Below are positions 16,964 through 27,122 of a DNA stretch of 64,000 nt, piece after piece. Under the pieces are notes generated by a model that searched no databases, was not told the origin of the DNA, and saw nothing but the letters and a program-made list of their open reading frames with translations. The stretch covers positions 3,596,001-3,660,000 of the forward strand of contig NZ_CP095757.1 of NCBI RefSeq assembly GCF_023093535.1. The letters run 5' to 3'. Positions within the stretch are counted from its first letter, which is position 1. Every line of letters starts with the position of its first letter. The translations under genes were made by a program, and so were the position numbers. The stretch is from Halovivax limisalsi. Lineage in GTDB: Archaea > Halobacteriota > Halobacteria > Halobacteriales > Natrialbaceae.

Positions 16964-18742
16964 ATGTTCCCAGCGCTTCGCGACGAGGTCGCGTCGGCCC
17001 TCGAGGCGGCGCTCGCCGCCCGCGAGTTACCGACCGACGACCTCGGCATCGAGGAACCGCCGGACGACGTCGAGAGCGTGCTCGCCTCGAGCGTCGCCTT
17101 CCGGCTCGCCGGCGTGGTCGGGGCCGCGCCGCCCCGGGTCGCCGCCGAGCTGGCCGACGAGATCGACCCTGACGAGCTGACGCTCGTCGACCGCGTCGAA
17201 ACCCAGGGGCCGTACCTCAACTTCCTGCCGAGTGCGGCCTACTACGCCGAGACGCTGGACGCGGCGACCGAGTCGACCTACGGGCGCCGTCCCGACCGCG
17301 GAGAGTCGGTCGTCGTCGAGCACACGAGCGCCAACCCGACGGGGCCGGTCCACGTCGGGCGCGCCCGCAATCCGATCATCGGCGACGCCGTGGCGAACGC
17401 GCTGGACTACGCCGGCTACGACGTCGACCGGCACTACTACGTCAACGACGCCGGCCGCCAGATCGCCGTCTTCACCTGGGCCTACGAGACGTTCGACGAG
17501 AGCGACCTCGGCGAGCCCGACCGCGAGAAGGCCGACTACGACCTCGTCCGCTACTACCGCGAGGGCAACGCGTTCCTCGAGGACGCCCCCGAAGAGGAAG
17601 TGGAAGCCGCCGAGGCCGAGATCGAATCGATCATGCAGGGGCTCGAAGCGGGCGAGGAGGCGACCTACGAGCGGGTGAGCGAGGTCGTCGACCGGGTGCT
17701 CGAGGGGATGCGCGAGACGCTGTCTCGCCTGCCCGTCACCTTCGACGAGTTCGTCAAGGAGACGCGATTCATGCGCGACGGCTCGACCGACGACGTTGTG
17801 GCCCGCCTGCAGGACCTCGACGAGGCGTTCTACGAGGACGACGCCTGGCAACTCGATCTCTCGGCGTTCGGGATGGAGAAGCCGTTCGTCTTCCTGCGGG
17901 CCGACGGCACGTCGCTGTACACGACCCGCGACGTCGCCCACCACGAGTGGAAGTTCGATCAGTACGACCGTGCGGTCACCGTCATCGGCGAGGATCACGA
18001 GCTCACGTTCGACGAGCTGCGAAAGACGCTCGAACTCCTCGGGCACGACACCGACCCGCTCGACCAGCTATTTTACTCCTGGGTGAACCTGCCCGGCGGC
18101 GAGGGGATGAGCACCCGGGCGGGAACCGGGATCGACCTCGACGACCTGCTCGACGAGGCGGTTTCCAGAGCCCGCGGGGAGGTCGAAGACCGCCTCGACG
18201 ATCGCATTCGCGACGACGATCTCACGGAGGCCGACGTCGAGCGCATCGCCCGCCAGGTCGGGATCGGCGCCGTCAGATACGACATCGTCGCGAAACAGCC
18301 GACGAAGGCGATCACCTTCGAGTGGGATCGCGCGCTCGACTTCGAGGCCCAGTCCGCGCCGTACGTCCAGTACGTCCACGCCCGCTGCTGTGGTATCCTC
18401 GAGGAGGCGGACGCCGATCCGGCGGCCGATCTCTCGGACCTCGCCGACGACGTCGATGCCACCACTCTCGAGACGCCGGAGGAACGCGACCTGCTCGAAG
18501 TCATTGCGCGCTTCCCGCGGGTGATCGAGACGGCCGCCGACGACCTCGAACCCCACCGCGTCGCGACCTACACGCGGGAATTCGCGGAGACGTTCAACGC
18601 GTTCTACCGGGAGTGTCCGGTGCTTTCGAACGACGTGGACGAGGAGACGCGGGCCGCACGGCTCGCACTGGTCGCCGCGTCGAAACACACTATCGCGAAC
18701 GCGCTCGACGTCCTCGGCGTCGCGGCCCCGCGCTCGATGTGA
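16964..18742 (+). CDS. argS: arginyl-tRNA synthetase
   Basis: This class I synthetase charges tRNA-Arg. It starts at ATG 16964 (MFPALRDEV), 27 nt after a TATA-like CCTATAC, giving 592 residues; the in-frame extension to 16883 lies inside the promoter and is rejected. Domains are an N-terminal additional (Add-1) tRNA-binding domain (about 1-100), and a Rossmann catalytic core with the HIGH variant HVGRARN in [15 protein letters not shown]. The KMSKS position is replaced by GMSTRAG, as in archaeal ArgRS. The C-terminal anticodon-binding helical domain (about 480-592) follows, with YVQYVHAR. It has no operon partner. Confidence 0.96.
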   Translation: MFPALRDEVASALEAALAARELPTDDLGIEEPPDDVESVLASSVAFRLAGVVGAAPPRVAAELADEIDPDELTLVDRVETQGPYLNFLPSAAYYAETLDAATESTYGRRPDRGESVVVEHTSANPTGPVHVGRARNPIIGDAVANALDYAGYDVDRHYYVNDAGRQIAVFTWAYETFDESDLGEPDREKADYDLVRYYREGNAFLEDAPEEEVEAAEAEIESIMQGLEAGEEATYERVSEVVDRVLEGMRETLSRLPVTFDEFVKETRFMRDGSTDDVVARLQDLDEAFYEDDAWQLDLSAFGMEKPFVFLRADGTSLYTTRDVAHHEWKFDQYDRAVTVIGEDHELTFDELRKTLELLGHDTDPLDQLFYSWVNLPGGEGMSTRAGTGIDLDDLLDEAVSRARGEVEDRLDDRIRDDDLTEADVERIARQVGIGAVRYDIVAKQPTKAITFEWDRALDFEAQSAPYVQYVHARCCGILEEADADPAADLSDLADDVDATTLETPEERDLLEVIARFPRVIETAADDLEPHRVATYTREFAETFNAFYRECPVLSNDVDEETRAARLALVAASKHTIANALDVLGVAAPRSM

Positions 18743-18753
18743 CGGCGGAAATC

Positions 18754-18779
18754 GAGAGAGAGAGAGAGAGAGAGAGAGA
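18754..18779. repeat. (GA)13 dinucleotide microsatellite
   Basis: Thirteen uninterrupted GA units lie 12 bp after the argS stop codon, outside any gene. Such a simple tract is rare in this GC-rich sequence. Transcribed from argS it would give a purine-only run. Confidence 0.95.
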
Positions 18780-18836
18780 AGCTGACGAGAGCGAGGGTGT
18801 GTCCGACCGATCGAACAGGGCCGACGGCGGACGTGC

Positions 18837-19244
18837 TCAGAGACGGTCCGAGGAGCCGACGGAGACGGAGCGATCCGAGGAGTGGCGGGGACGTTCGGTC
18901 TCTCGCTCGTGCTCGCCGAGCGATTCGAGGTACCGGATCACCGCCTCGTACCGGTCGCTCCTGACGACGTCGCCGGAGCGGCGATCCCACTCGACGATGT
19001 CGTGGTCGGCCAGTCGGGGGAGGTGATTGTGGACCAGTTCGAGCCGTTTGGTTCTAATCCGCTCACCGCTGGGCGTCTGCGGCGGCGTCGATTCCTGCGC
19101 CGAGCGGACCGATTCGATGGCGAGTTTGGTCGCGAGGCCGTGGATCGACCAGACCGGTTGGATCTCGAACCAGGAGAGGACCCGACGACGGTCAAGGTCC
19201 GAGAGGAGTCCGAACGCGCCGGTCGGGTCGATGGGGGAATCCAT
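18837..19244 (-). CDS. DUF7344-like winged-helix protein
   Basis: This 135-residue protein has the haloarchaeal DUF7344 layout. An N-terminal helix (PTGAFGLLSDLDRRRVLSWF) precedes a helix-turn-helix region (SIHGLATKLAIE). A recognition helix with KRLELVHNHLPRLADHDIVEWDRRSGDV then resembles the wing of ArsR-type repressors. The final 25 residues are Ser/Arg/Asp-rich. It probably binds DNA as a small transcription regulator. A strong A/T-rich promoter (AATATTA, about 19271-19279) lies 27-35 nt before the ATG at 19244. Targets are unknown. Confidence 0.7.
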   Translation of the reverse strand: MDSPIDPTGAFGLLSDLDRRRVLSWFEIQPVWSIHGLATKLAIESVRSAQESTPPQTPSGERIRTKRLELVHNHLPRLADHDIVEWDRRSGDVVRSDRYEAVIRYLESLGEHERETERPRHSSDRSVSVGSSDRL

Positions 19245-19388
19245 ACGCCTAGGGATCCGCGTATCACCCCTTAATATTACGCCAAATTCTTTAGGGAGAA
19301 CGGGCGCGGGATCCGGTACTACAATCTCCGCCCGGTCGGCGCACCCGACGACCGGCAGTGGTGCGAGTCGCAGTGATAGACGGTGCCA

Positions 19389-20324
19389 TCACGAATCGGC
19401 TTCGGCGTCGGTGATCGCGGCCGAGACGTCGTCGCTCGAAGCATCATCGTCCGTTGGGGCATCGGTCGTCGCGCCATCCTCTGGTGTCTCATCGTCCGTC
19501 GTGTCACCATCCGGTGCGTCGTCGTCCGTCGAATCCGTTCCCGGCGACCCGCCGGTCGACGAGTCGTCCGTCGAAGTGTTCGGTGCGTCGGCGCCCGAGC
19601 CGTCGGTTTCGAGTTCGTCGCCGGCCAGCGTCGACGCGAGGGTTCGGTAGGCGGTCGCGGCCGGGCTCTCGGGGTCGTGGACGACCAGTGGCGTGCCGGC
19701 GTAGAGGCTGGCCCGGACAGCGGTGTCTTCCGGAATCGCACCGAGCAAGTCAACGTCGAGCCGGGAGGCGATCTTTTCGGCCGGGACGTCCCCGGAGGGG
19801 TGCGTCCTGGTCACCAGGAGACCGGCGAGCTCGCCGTCGACGCGGTCGACGAGGTCGATCGTCTTCGCGGCGTCCTGGATCGCCGCGGGTTCAGGCGTCG
19901 CGACGATGACGACGGCGTCGGCCAGGCCCAGCGGGAGGACGGTCTCGTGGCTCACGCCGGCGCCGACGTCGAGCAGGACGTAGTCGGCGTCCTCGCGCAG
20001 CGTGTCGACGACGTCGCCGAGTCCCTCAGGCGCGGTCGCCGCGTACTCCGAGAGGTCGTTGCCGCTGGGCACGCCGACGATGTTCTCCGCGAGGCGGTAG
20101 GTCGCCTCCTCGACGGTGGCCTCGCCGGCGAGCACGTCGTGCAGCGTCGCGGATCCGGGCGAGAGGCTGACGAATCCGGCCAGGTTGGCCATCCCGAGAT
20201 CGGCGTCGACGATGGCGACGCGCGCGCCGGCGCCCGCGAGTGCGGTCCCGAGGTTGACCGTGGTCGTCGTCTTGCCGACGCCCCCTTTCCCGCTCGCGAT
20301 CGCGTACACCGTCTCCTGGCCCAT
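19389..20324 (-). CDS. minD: MinD/ParA-type P-loop ATPase with acidic tail
   Basis: This is a 311-residue deviant Walker ATPase: KGGVGKTT at residues 13-20, the switch I/II region VDADLGMANLAG at about 39-50, and the VLLDVGAGVS Walker B. MinD-type proteins in haloarchaea act in the placement of polar structures such as archaella and chemoreceptors. Residues about 235-311 form a Ser/Thr/Asp/Glu-rich disordered tail without the amphipathic membrane-targeting helix of bacterial MinD. It is divergent from prf1, with about 150 bp between the two starts. Several MinD paralogues are normal in this group, so the precise role is open. Confidence 0.88.
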   Translation of the reverse strand: MGQETVYAIASGKGGVGKTTTTVNLGTALAGAGARVAIVDADLGMANLAGFVSLSPGSATLHDVLAGEATVEEATYRLAENIVGVPSGNDLSEYAATAPEGLGDVVDTLREDADYVLLDVGAGVSHETVLPLGLADAVVIVATPEPAAIQDAAKTIDLVDRVDGELAGLLVTRTHPSGDVPAEKIASRLDVDLLGAIPEDTAVRASLYAGTPLVVHDPESPAATAYRTLASTLAGDELETDGSGADAPNTSTDDSSTGGSPGTDSTDDDAPDGDTTDDETPEDGATTDAPTDDDASSDDVSAAITDAEADS

Positions 20325-20476
20325 ATAGGTGGAGACAATGGCGGGACCACCTAAATCGTTGCGACCCGTCCGACGCCTGGCAGACGGTCGTCACCTCGCC
20401 GTCGACCCGCCCGCGAAACCGACACTCGGCTGCCGTGTCAACAGGTACTTAGCCCTCGCTCCGTTTCGCTTCGACA

Positions 20477-21736
20477 ATGAGCAGGGAGGCCCAGGAGGAC
20501 CAATCCGACCGGAAGAAGTACGAATTCCGGAAGGTGATCGAGGACCTCAAAAACTACGAGGGCTCCGGGACACAGCTGGTGACGATCTACGTCCCCGACG
20601 ATCGGCAGATCTCGGACGTCGTCGCGCACGTCACGCAGGAACACTCCGAGGCGGCGAACATCAAGTCGAAACAGACGCGGACGGCCGTCCAGGACGCCCT
20701 GACCAGCATCAAGGATCGGCTCAAATACTACAGCACCTACCCGCCGGATAACGGGATCGTGCTCTTCTCCGGCGCCGTCGATTCGGGCGGCGGACAGACG
20801 GAGATGGTCACCCGCGTCCTCGAGAGTCCGCCCCAGCCCGTCGAGTCGTTCCGCTATCACTGCGACTCGAACTTCCTCACCGAGCCGCTCGAGGAGATGC
20901 TGGCCGACCAGGGCCTCTACGGCCTCATCGTCCTCGACCGGCGGGAGGCGAACGTCGGCTGGCTGAAGGGCAAGCGCATCGAACCGGTCAAATCCGCCTC
21001 CTCGCTCGTCCCGGGCAAGCAGCGCAAAGGGGGCCAGTCAGCCCAGCGATTCGCCCGGCTGCGACTCGAGGCGATCGACAACTTCTACCAGGAGGTCGCC
21101 GGCATGGCGAACGACCTCTTCGTCCCCAAACGCCACGACATCGAGGGCATCCTCGTCGGCGGCCCCTCCCCGACCAAGGAGGAGTTCCTCGACGGCGACT
21201 ACCTCCACCACGAACTGCAGGATACGGTCATCGGCAAGTTCGACGTCTCCTACACCGACGAGTCGGGACTCCGGGAACTGGTCGACAACGCCGAGGAGGC
21301 GCTTGCCGACGCGGAGGTGATGAAGGACAAGCGCCAGATGGAGACCTTCTTCGAGGAGCTCAACGCCGGCGAGCTGGCGACCTACGGCTTCGAGCAGACC
21401 CGACGGAACCTCGTGATGGGATCGGTCGAGACGCTCCTGATCAGCGAGGACCTCCGCAAGGACGTCGTGAGTTACGAGTGTCCGGAGTGTGGGACGACGG
21501 ATCGCGAGGTGCTCGACCGGCGCAAAGCGACGACCGCCCACACCTGCAGCGACTGCGGAACGGAGCTCGACGCCGACGACGCCGATCGCGAGGACGCCAT
21601 CGAACACCTCATCGAGATCGCCGAACAGCGCGGCACCGAGACGAAGTTCATCTCGACGGACTTCGAGAAGGGCGAGCAGCTCTACGACGCGTTCGGCGGG
21701 TTCGCCGGGATTCTCCGGTACTCGACCGGCGTCTGA
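20477..21736 (+). CDS. prf1: peptide chain release factor aRF-1
   Basis: aRF1 recognises all three stop codons and triggers peptide release. The 419-residue protein has NIKS at 61-64 (stop-codon decoding) and the catalytic GGQ at 185-187 (KQRKGGQSAQRFARLR). The C-terminal domain carries a C-x2-C ... C-x2-C zinc pair (CPECGTTD and HTCSDCGTE), typical of archaeal aRF1. The ATG at 20477 lies about 27 nt after GGTACTTAG, again suggesting a leaderless mRNA. It is divergent from minD. Confidence 0.97.
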   Translation: MSREAQEDQSDRKKYEFRKVIEDLKNYEGSGTQLVTIYVPDDRQISDVVAHVTQEHSEAANIKSKQTRTAVQDALTSIKDRLKYYSTYPPDNGIVLFSGAVDSGGGQTEMVTRVLESPPQPVESFRYHCDSNFLTEPLEEMLADQGLYGLIVLDRREANVGWLKGKRIEPVKSASSLVPGKQRKGGQSAQRFARLRLEAIDNFYQEVAGMANDLFVPKRHDIEGILVGGPSPTKEEFLDGDYLHHELQDTVIGKFDVSYTDESGLRELVDNAEEALADAEVMKDKRQMETFFEELNAGELATYGFEQTRRNLVMGSVETLLISEDLRKDVVSYECPECGTTDREVLDRRKATTAHTCSDCGTELDADDADREDAIEHLIEIAEQRGTETKFISTDFEKGEQLYDAFGGFAGILRYSTGV

Positions 21737-21858
21737 GCGTCGGTCGAGGGCCCAACTCGGTCGGCGTCGCCGAATCCCCCGGCGTCGGTACTCGACCGAC
21801 GACCCGGTGCAGTTCCGCCGGCGGAATTATTTTACGGGCGACCGTGTACGATACCCGT

Positions 21859-23682
21859 ATGGCATCGCCGACGGTCGAGGACGGCATCTACGCGGAGACG
21901 CTCGCGGTGTTCGAATCGGCCGGCGGCGACGGCGAACCGCTCACGACCCCGGAGGTCGCGGACGCGCTCGGAGTCGACCGACGCACGGTCTACGCGCGCC
22001 TGGAACGACTGGCCGACGCGGGCGAGCTGAACACGAAAAAGGTCGGCGCCGGCGGACGCGTCTGGTGGCGGCCACCCGACTCGGACGGGGCCGGCCGACC
22101 GGACCCGTTCGATCCGGATCCCGCGTCCGCGGTACTCGAGGCGATCTGTCACCCTGCGCTGGCAACGGACGCGTCGGGCGTGGTGACCTGTGCCAACGAG
22201 GCGTTCTGCGAGCGGTTCGACTTCGAACGCGATGCGCTCGTCGGAACGGACTTCGAGCGGCTCGCGGACACGGAAGCGGCCGACGAAGGGCCGGCGATCG
22301 GGCGATCGGACGGCGTGGACGCCGAAACCGCATCACGGCGGGTCGACCTCGTCGGAGGTGACGGGACCGCAGTGCCCGTCGACGTGTCGACGTTCCCCGC
22401 GTCGACCGACGACGGAACCGGGACGGCGGCGATCCACAGACTGCGCGAGGCGACGGATCGAACCGACGACCGGTCCGAATTCGCGATACGAACCGACGTG
22501 CAGGCGGCCGTGATCGACATCGTCGATTCGATACTGTCGTGTACGACGCGGGCCGGGATCGAGGAGGCGGTCTGTACGGGGCTGGCCGAGGCGGACGCCT
22601 ACGCGGCCGCGTGGATCGCCGAAGTCGACCCCGACGACCAGACGCTCAATCCCCGCGTCGAAGCCGGGTCGTCGGGGTACGCCGACGCCGTCGAGATCTC
22701 GATCGATCCTTCGACCGAGATCGGCCAGGGCCCCGCCGGGCGGGCCGTCAGGACCAGAGAGACCTGCGTCTGTCGCGACATCGTCGCCGATCCGACGTTC
22801 GAACCCTGGCGAGCGCTCGCCCGGGACCGCGGCTTTCGGTCGGGGGCCGCCGTCCCGATCGTCCACGACCCGACGCTGTACGGGACGATCATGCTCTACG
22901 CCACGCGCGAGGGAGCCTTCGACGTCGCGGAACGGCGGCTCGTCACGCAACTCGGCGAGATCGTCGGCTACGCCATCGCGACCACCGAGCGCAAACGCGC
23001 GATGCTGAGCGACGAACTCGTCGAGATCGGCTACCGGAGTCGACGATTCCTCGAACGCGTCACAGACGGGGATCCGGTCGACGGTGTCGCCGAGCTCGAA
23101 CGAATCGTCCCCGTCGGCGACGGCACGTACCTCGTCTACGGCCGCGCGCGGAGCGGCGGGATCGAGGCTATCGACCGACTCGTCGAGGCGGAGTCGGCCC
23201 CCCAGTTCGACGACTACGCCGTCCTGTCGGTCGACGAGACCGAGTCGCACTTCGAGTTGCGGCTCGCGGACCCGCCGATGGCCTGCGTCGTCTCCGAGGC
23301 CGGCGGCTCCTTCGAAGCCGCGCGCATCGTCGACGGCGACCTCTCCGTTACGGTCCACTTACCGCCCGGAAGCGACATCCAGCGGGTTACGAGCGCGATG
23401 CAGGCGGCGTATCCGCACCTGGAACCGATCACTCGAAAGCAGCGAACGAGACGCGCGCCGGAGACGGCATTCGACGCGTCGCTCCTCGAAACGGCGCTGA
23501 CCGACCGGCAACGGGCCGCGCTCGAAGCCGGCTACGCCGCCGGCTTCTTCGAGTGGCCGCGCGATTCGTCGGGCAAGGAGGTCGCCGCCTCGCTCGACAT
23601 CAGCCCCGCGACCTTCCACCAGCACGTCAGGACGGCCGAACGCAAGCTCCTCGACGAACTGTTCGACGATCGGGCGGGCTGA
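21859..23682 (+). CDS. Bat-like transcription regulator (HTH, PAS, GAF, HTH-10)
   Basis: This is a 607-residue multidomain regulator. Residues 1-70 form a winged helix (PEVADALGVDRRTVYARLERL). About 85-185 is PAS-like (AICHPALATDASGVVTCANEAF). About 215-375 is a GAF domain with AEADAYAAAWIAEVDP. A bacterio-opsin-activator-type region follows, and the last 60 residues are HTH-10 (LTDRQRAALEAGYAAGFFEW, SGKEVAASLDISPATFHQHV). Proteins of this kind regulate haloarchaeal genes in response to light, oxygen or small molecules; the ligand here is unknown. The N-terminal extra HTH is less usual. Start ATG 21859 follows TATA-like TTATTTTAC. It ends 2 bp from the convergent DUF6276 gene. Confidence 0.85.
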   Translation: MASPTVEDGIYAETLAVFESAGGDGEPLTTPEVADALGVDRRTVYARLERLADAGELNTKKVGAGGRVWWRPPDSDGAGRPDPFDPDPASAVLEAICHPALATDASGVVTCANEAFCERFDFERDALVGTDFERLADTEAADEGPAIGRSDGVDAETASRRVDLVGGDGTAVPVDVSTFPASTDDGTGTAAIHRLREATDRTDDRSEFAIRTDVQAAVIDIVDSILSCTTRAGIEEAVCTGLAEADAYAAAWIAEVDPDDQTLNPRVEAGSSGYADAVEISIDPSTEIGQGPAGRAVRTRETCVCRDIVADPTFEPWRALARDRGFRSGAAVPIVHDPTLYGTIMLYATREGAFDVAERRLVTQLGEIVGYAIATTERKRAMLSDELVEIGYRSRRFLERVTDGDPVDGVAELERIVPVGDGTYLVYGRARSGGIEAIDRLVEAESAPQFDDYAVLSVDETESHFELRLADPPMACVVSEAGGSFEAARIVDGDLSVTVHLPPGSDIQRVTSAMQAAYPHLEPITRKQRTRRAPETAFDASLLETALTDRQRAALEAGYAAGFFEWPRDSSGKEVAASLDISPATFHQHVRTAERKLLDELFDDRAG

Positions 23683-23684
23683 TA

Positions 23685-24074
23685 CTAGTACAGCAGGCTC
23701 TCCAGTTTGTCGCGACGGCGTTCGAGGTCGACAGCTGGCTCGACACCCGGATCCGCGACGAGGCGATCGATTACGAGCAGCGGATCCACGCCCGCGCGTT
23801 CGGCCGCCTCGAGCGCCGATTCGAGTTCGCGGCGGTTGTGCGCGAGCGAGTCGACGAGCGAGAGGACGAGCGCCATGGCGACACCGCCCTCGCCGGGGGG
23901 AAACGAGTCGCTGACGCGGGAGAAGTCCGGTACCTTGGGCGGCGGCGACGCGACCGGCTCGACGGTCAGGCAGGTCGGACAGATCGCGGCGGCTCCTGCC
24001 GACTCCGGCGCCAGCGAGCGACGCGACTCTCGGACGGTAAAGATGACGGGATCGGCGTCACAGGAACAGGACAT
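23685..24074 (-). CDS. DUF6276 family protein with cysteine pairs
   Basis: This 129-residue haloarchaeal protein has an N-terminal Cys cluster (MSCSCDADPV) and a second pair in ICPTCLTV, likely a zinc-binding knuckle. The conserved-looking FPPGEGGVAMALVLSLVDSLAHNR helix and a VDPLLVIDRLVADP segment follow. These match DUF6276 as I remember it. The function is unknown. It is encoded just downstream of atpD on the same strand (66 bp), so the two may be cotranscribed. Confidence 0.7.
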   Translation of the reverse strand: MSCSCDADPVIFTVRESRRSLAPESAGAAAICPTCLTVEPVASPPPKVPDFSRVSDSFPPGEGGVAMALVLSLVDSLAHNRRELESALEAAERAGVDPLLVIDRLVADPGVEPAVDLERRRDKLESLLY

Positions 24075-24140
24075 CGGAAGTTGGTTCGGGTGAGTAGCGG
24101 CTCAGTCGCGTTCGGTCGGGTGGGCGCCTCCAGCAGGCAC

Positions 24141-24854
24141 TCAGTCGCTGCCAGCCGCGGTCTCCTGAACGTCGGCGGCGACGAACGGGTCTTCGTCCGC
24201 CTCGGCGGCCTCCTTCTCGGCGTCCTCCTCGGCCTCCTTCTTGTCTTTGATCTTCTTCATGCGGAAGATCTCCTCGCGTTCCTGCTCTTCGAGTTTCTGC
24301 TCGATGTACTCCTTGCTCTCGTAGAGGTCGGGCAGGAGTTTGAACTCGAGCGCGTTCACGCGACGCTTCGTCGTCTCGATCTCCTCGAGCATCTTCTTCA
24401 TCGCCGTCTCGACCTCGGCGGCGAGGATGATGCTCTCGAGGAGGTCCTCGTATGCTTCCGCGGCCTCGTCGATGCGCGCGGAGGTGCCCATGATCCCGTA
24501 GCCGCGCTGGTCGAGGCTCTTCGAGACCCGCGAGGATTCGATCTGCGGGACGACGACGCCCATGATGTTCTTCGACTCGGTGGTGATCTCGGGGTGTTCC
24601 TGCAGCGCCGCCGCGGCGCCGCGAACGGCGACGTCGCCCTCCATCGCGCGGGCCATGTTGATCTTGCGCTGGGCCGCCTCGTAGTCCTCCGTGAGTTCGC
24701 CGCGGACGTCCTGGGCCCGGTCGAGGATGTCCATGAACTCCATGATGAGGCCGTCCCGTTTCTTCTCCAGGGTGCCGTGGCCCCGCTCGGAGAGGTCGAT
24801 GCGATCTTCGATCGCCATCAACTCCTTGCGGGTCGGTTTGACGTCGGTGGCCAT
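24141..24854 (-). CDS. atpD: A-type ATP synthase subunit D
   Basis: This is the central-stalk (rotor) subunit of the archaeal ATP synthase. The 237-residue protein shows the family's long coiled-coil N-terminal helix ([21 protein letters not shown]), the middle MGVVVPQIE segment and a C-terminal coiled coil with [17 protein letters not shown] highly acidic tail follows. It is separated from the main atp block by a zinc-ribbon gene and an oppositely oriented small gene, so it probably has its own promoter or shares the zinc-ribbon promoter. Confidence 0.95.
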   Translation of the reverse strand: MATDVKPTRKELMAIEDRIDLSERGHGTLEKKRDGLIMEFMDILDRAQDVRGELTEDYEAAQRKINMARAMEGDVAVRGAAAALQEHPEITTESKNIMGVVVPQIESSRVSKSLDQRGYGIMGTSARIDEAAEAYEDLLESIILAAEVETAMKKMLEEIETTKRRVNALEFKLLPDLYESKEYIEQKLEEQEREEIFRMKKIKDKKEAEEDAEKEAAEADEDPFVAADVQETAAGSD

Positions 24855-24951
24855 CTTGGGGAGAGCTTTCGCTCCCAGGCGGATAACTGTTTTCAGATGC
24901 GGTCGCCGGGGCCAACCGGGCGGCCTCGCCGTCCCAATCCGCCGGTCGGAC

Positions 24952-25155
24952 TCACCCCAGAAACAGATCGATCATGTTGCCCGAGGACTGGCCCCGATAC
25001 AGTTCGGAGTACCCACAATTCGTGCAGCTGACGACCTGGAAACTCCGGTTCTGGATGTCGAACATCTTCGAGAGGCCGCCGCCCGTGGTCGAGATCTCGT
25101 CGGTTTCGGTCTCCGTGTGGCCGCACTTCGGACAGCCGCGGTCGCCGTCGTGCAT
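24952..25155 (-). CDS. small zinc-ribbon protein (COG3478-like)
   Basis: This is a 67-residue protein with two cysteine knuckles, CPKCGHTET and CTNCGYSE, spaced as in a TFIIS/COG3478-like zinc ribbon. Conserved-type segments ([29 protein letters not shown]) suggest a nucleic-acid-binding or structural Zn protein of unknown role. It lies 97 bp upstream of atpD on the same strand and is transcribed from the symmetrical promoter shared with the divergent gene at 25213. Confidence 0.82.
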   Translation of the reverse strand: MHDGDRGCPKCGHTETETDEISTTGGGLSKMFDIQNRSFQVVSCTNCGYSELYRGQSSGNMIDLFLG

Positions 25156-25172
25156 GGCCGACGGTTCCGGCC

Positions 25173-25196
25173 GAAGAATAAAGTACTTGTTGTTTC
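25173..25196. promoter_or_regulatory. bidirectional palindromic TATA element
   Basis: The palindrome AAGTACTT (25181-25188) sits inside an A/T-rich patch. Its centre is about 29 nt from the ATG of the zinc-ribbon gene (25155, minus) and about 29 nt from the ATG of the small membrane protein gene (25213, plus). One symmetrical TATA-like core could therefore direct both leaderless transcripts. Confidence 0.6.
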
Positions 25197-25212
25197 GACG
25201 TCACGTTTGCGT

Positions 25213-25425
25213 ATGGCCGCCGTCATCCTCATCGCGCTCGTCCTGTCGATCGCCGCGTTCGTCGGGCTGTGGTGGGCCATCGAACGCGAAACGTCGAATC
25301 CGACCGTGATGGACCGCGAAACGGCGGAACGACGGGCGATGGAACGCGGTGGGCGCGGAGACGAAACCGGATCGAGTACGGACCGGACCGCCGACGAGGA
25401 CGGTGACGACGTCGGCTGGGACTAG
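25213..25425 (+). CDS. small single-helix membrane protein
   Basis: This 70-residue protein begins with a hydrophobic helix (residues 1-20, ILIALVLSIAAFVGLWW). An acidic and basic linker (TVMDRETAERRAMERGG) and a disordered Asp/Glu-rich tail ending in DDVGWD follow. Haloarchaeal homologues of this kind are uncharacterised. The ATG at 25213 is the first in frame after the shared promoter. It faces atpB, which ends 271 bp away; that gap holds nothing I can call. Confidence 0.6.
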   Translation: MAAVILIALVLSIAAFVGLWWAIERETSNPTVMDRETAERRAMERGGRGDETGSSTDRTADEDGDDVGWD

Positions 25426-25696
25426 GACGACCGTCCGACCCGGCTCGCGACAAGAGCCATCGACCGGTTACCGGCCGACGATGCTGGGTGCGGGCCGTTC
25501 GCCCGACATCCCAGATCGCTCACAACTCGCCGGCGAACGGGAGCAGACCACCGCCTGGTGTGCGACGAGGTCGCGTACCGAAGCTGGACTCCGCACTACG
25601 ATCGAAGGCAGTGCGAGCGAGTTACGGCACGCGAATCGAACGAGAGAGTCGCGAAATCGAGCCACGAAAACGGACGCCAATACGACCGACCAGCTA

Positions 25697-27121
<1,425 letters not shown>

Positions 27122-27122
27122 G

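Noticed and set aside
25426-25696. Gene in the gap between the small membrane protein and atpB
   Set aside because: Several frames are open but their translations are Arg/Ser-rich, none has a promoter at the right distance, and none resembles a protein family.
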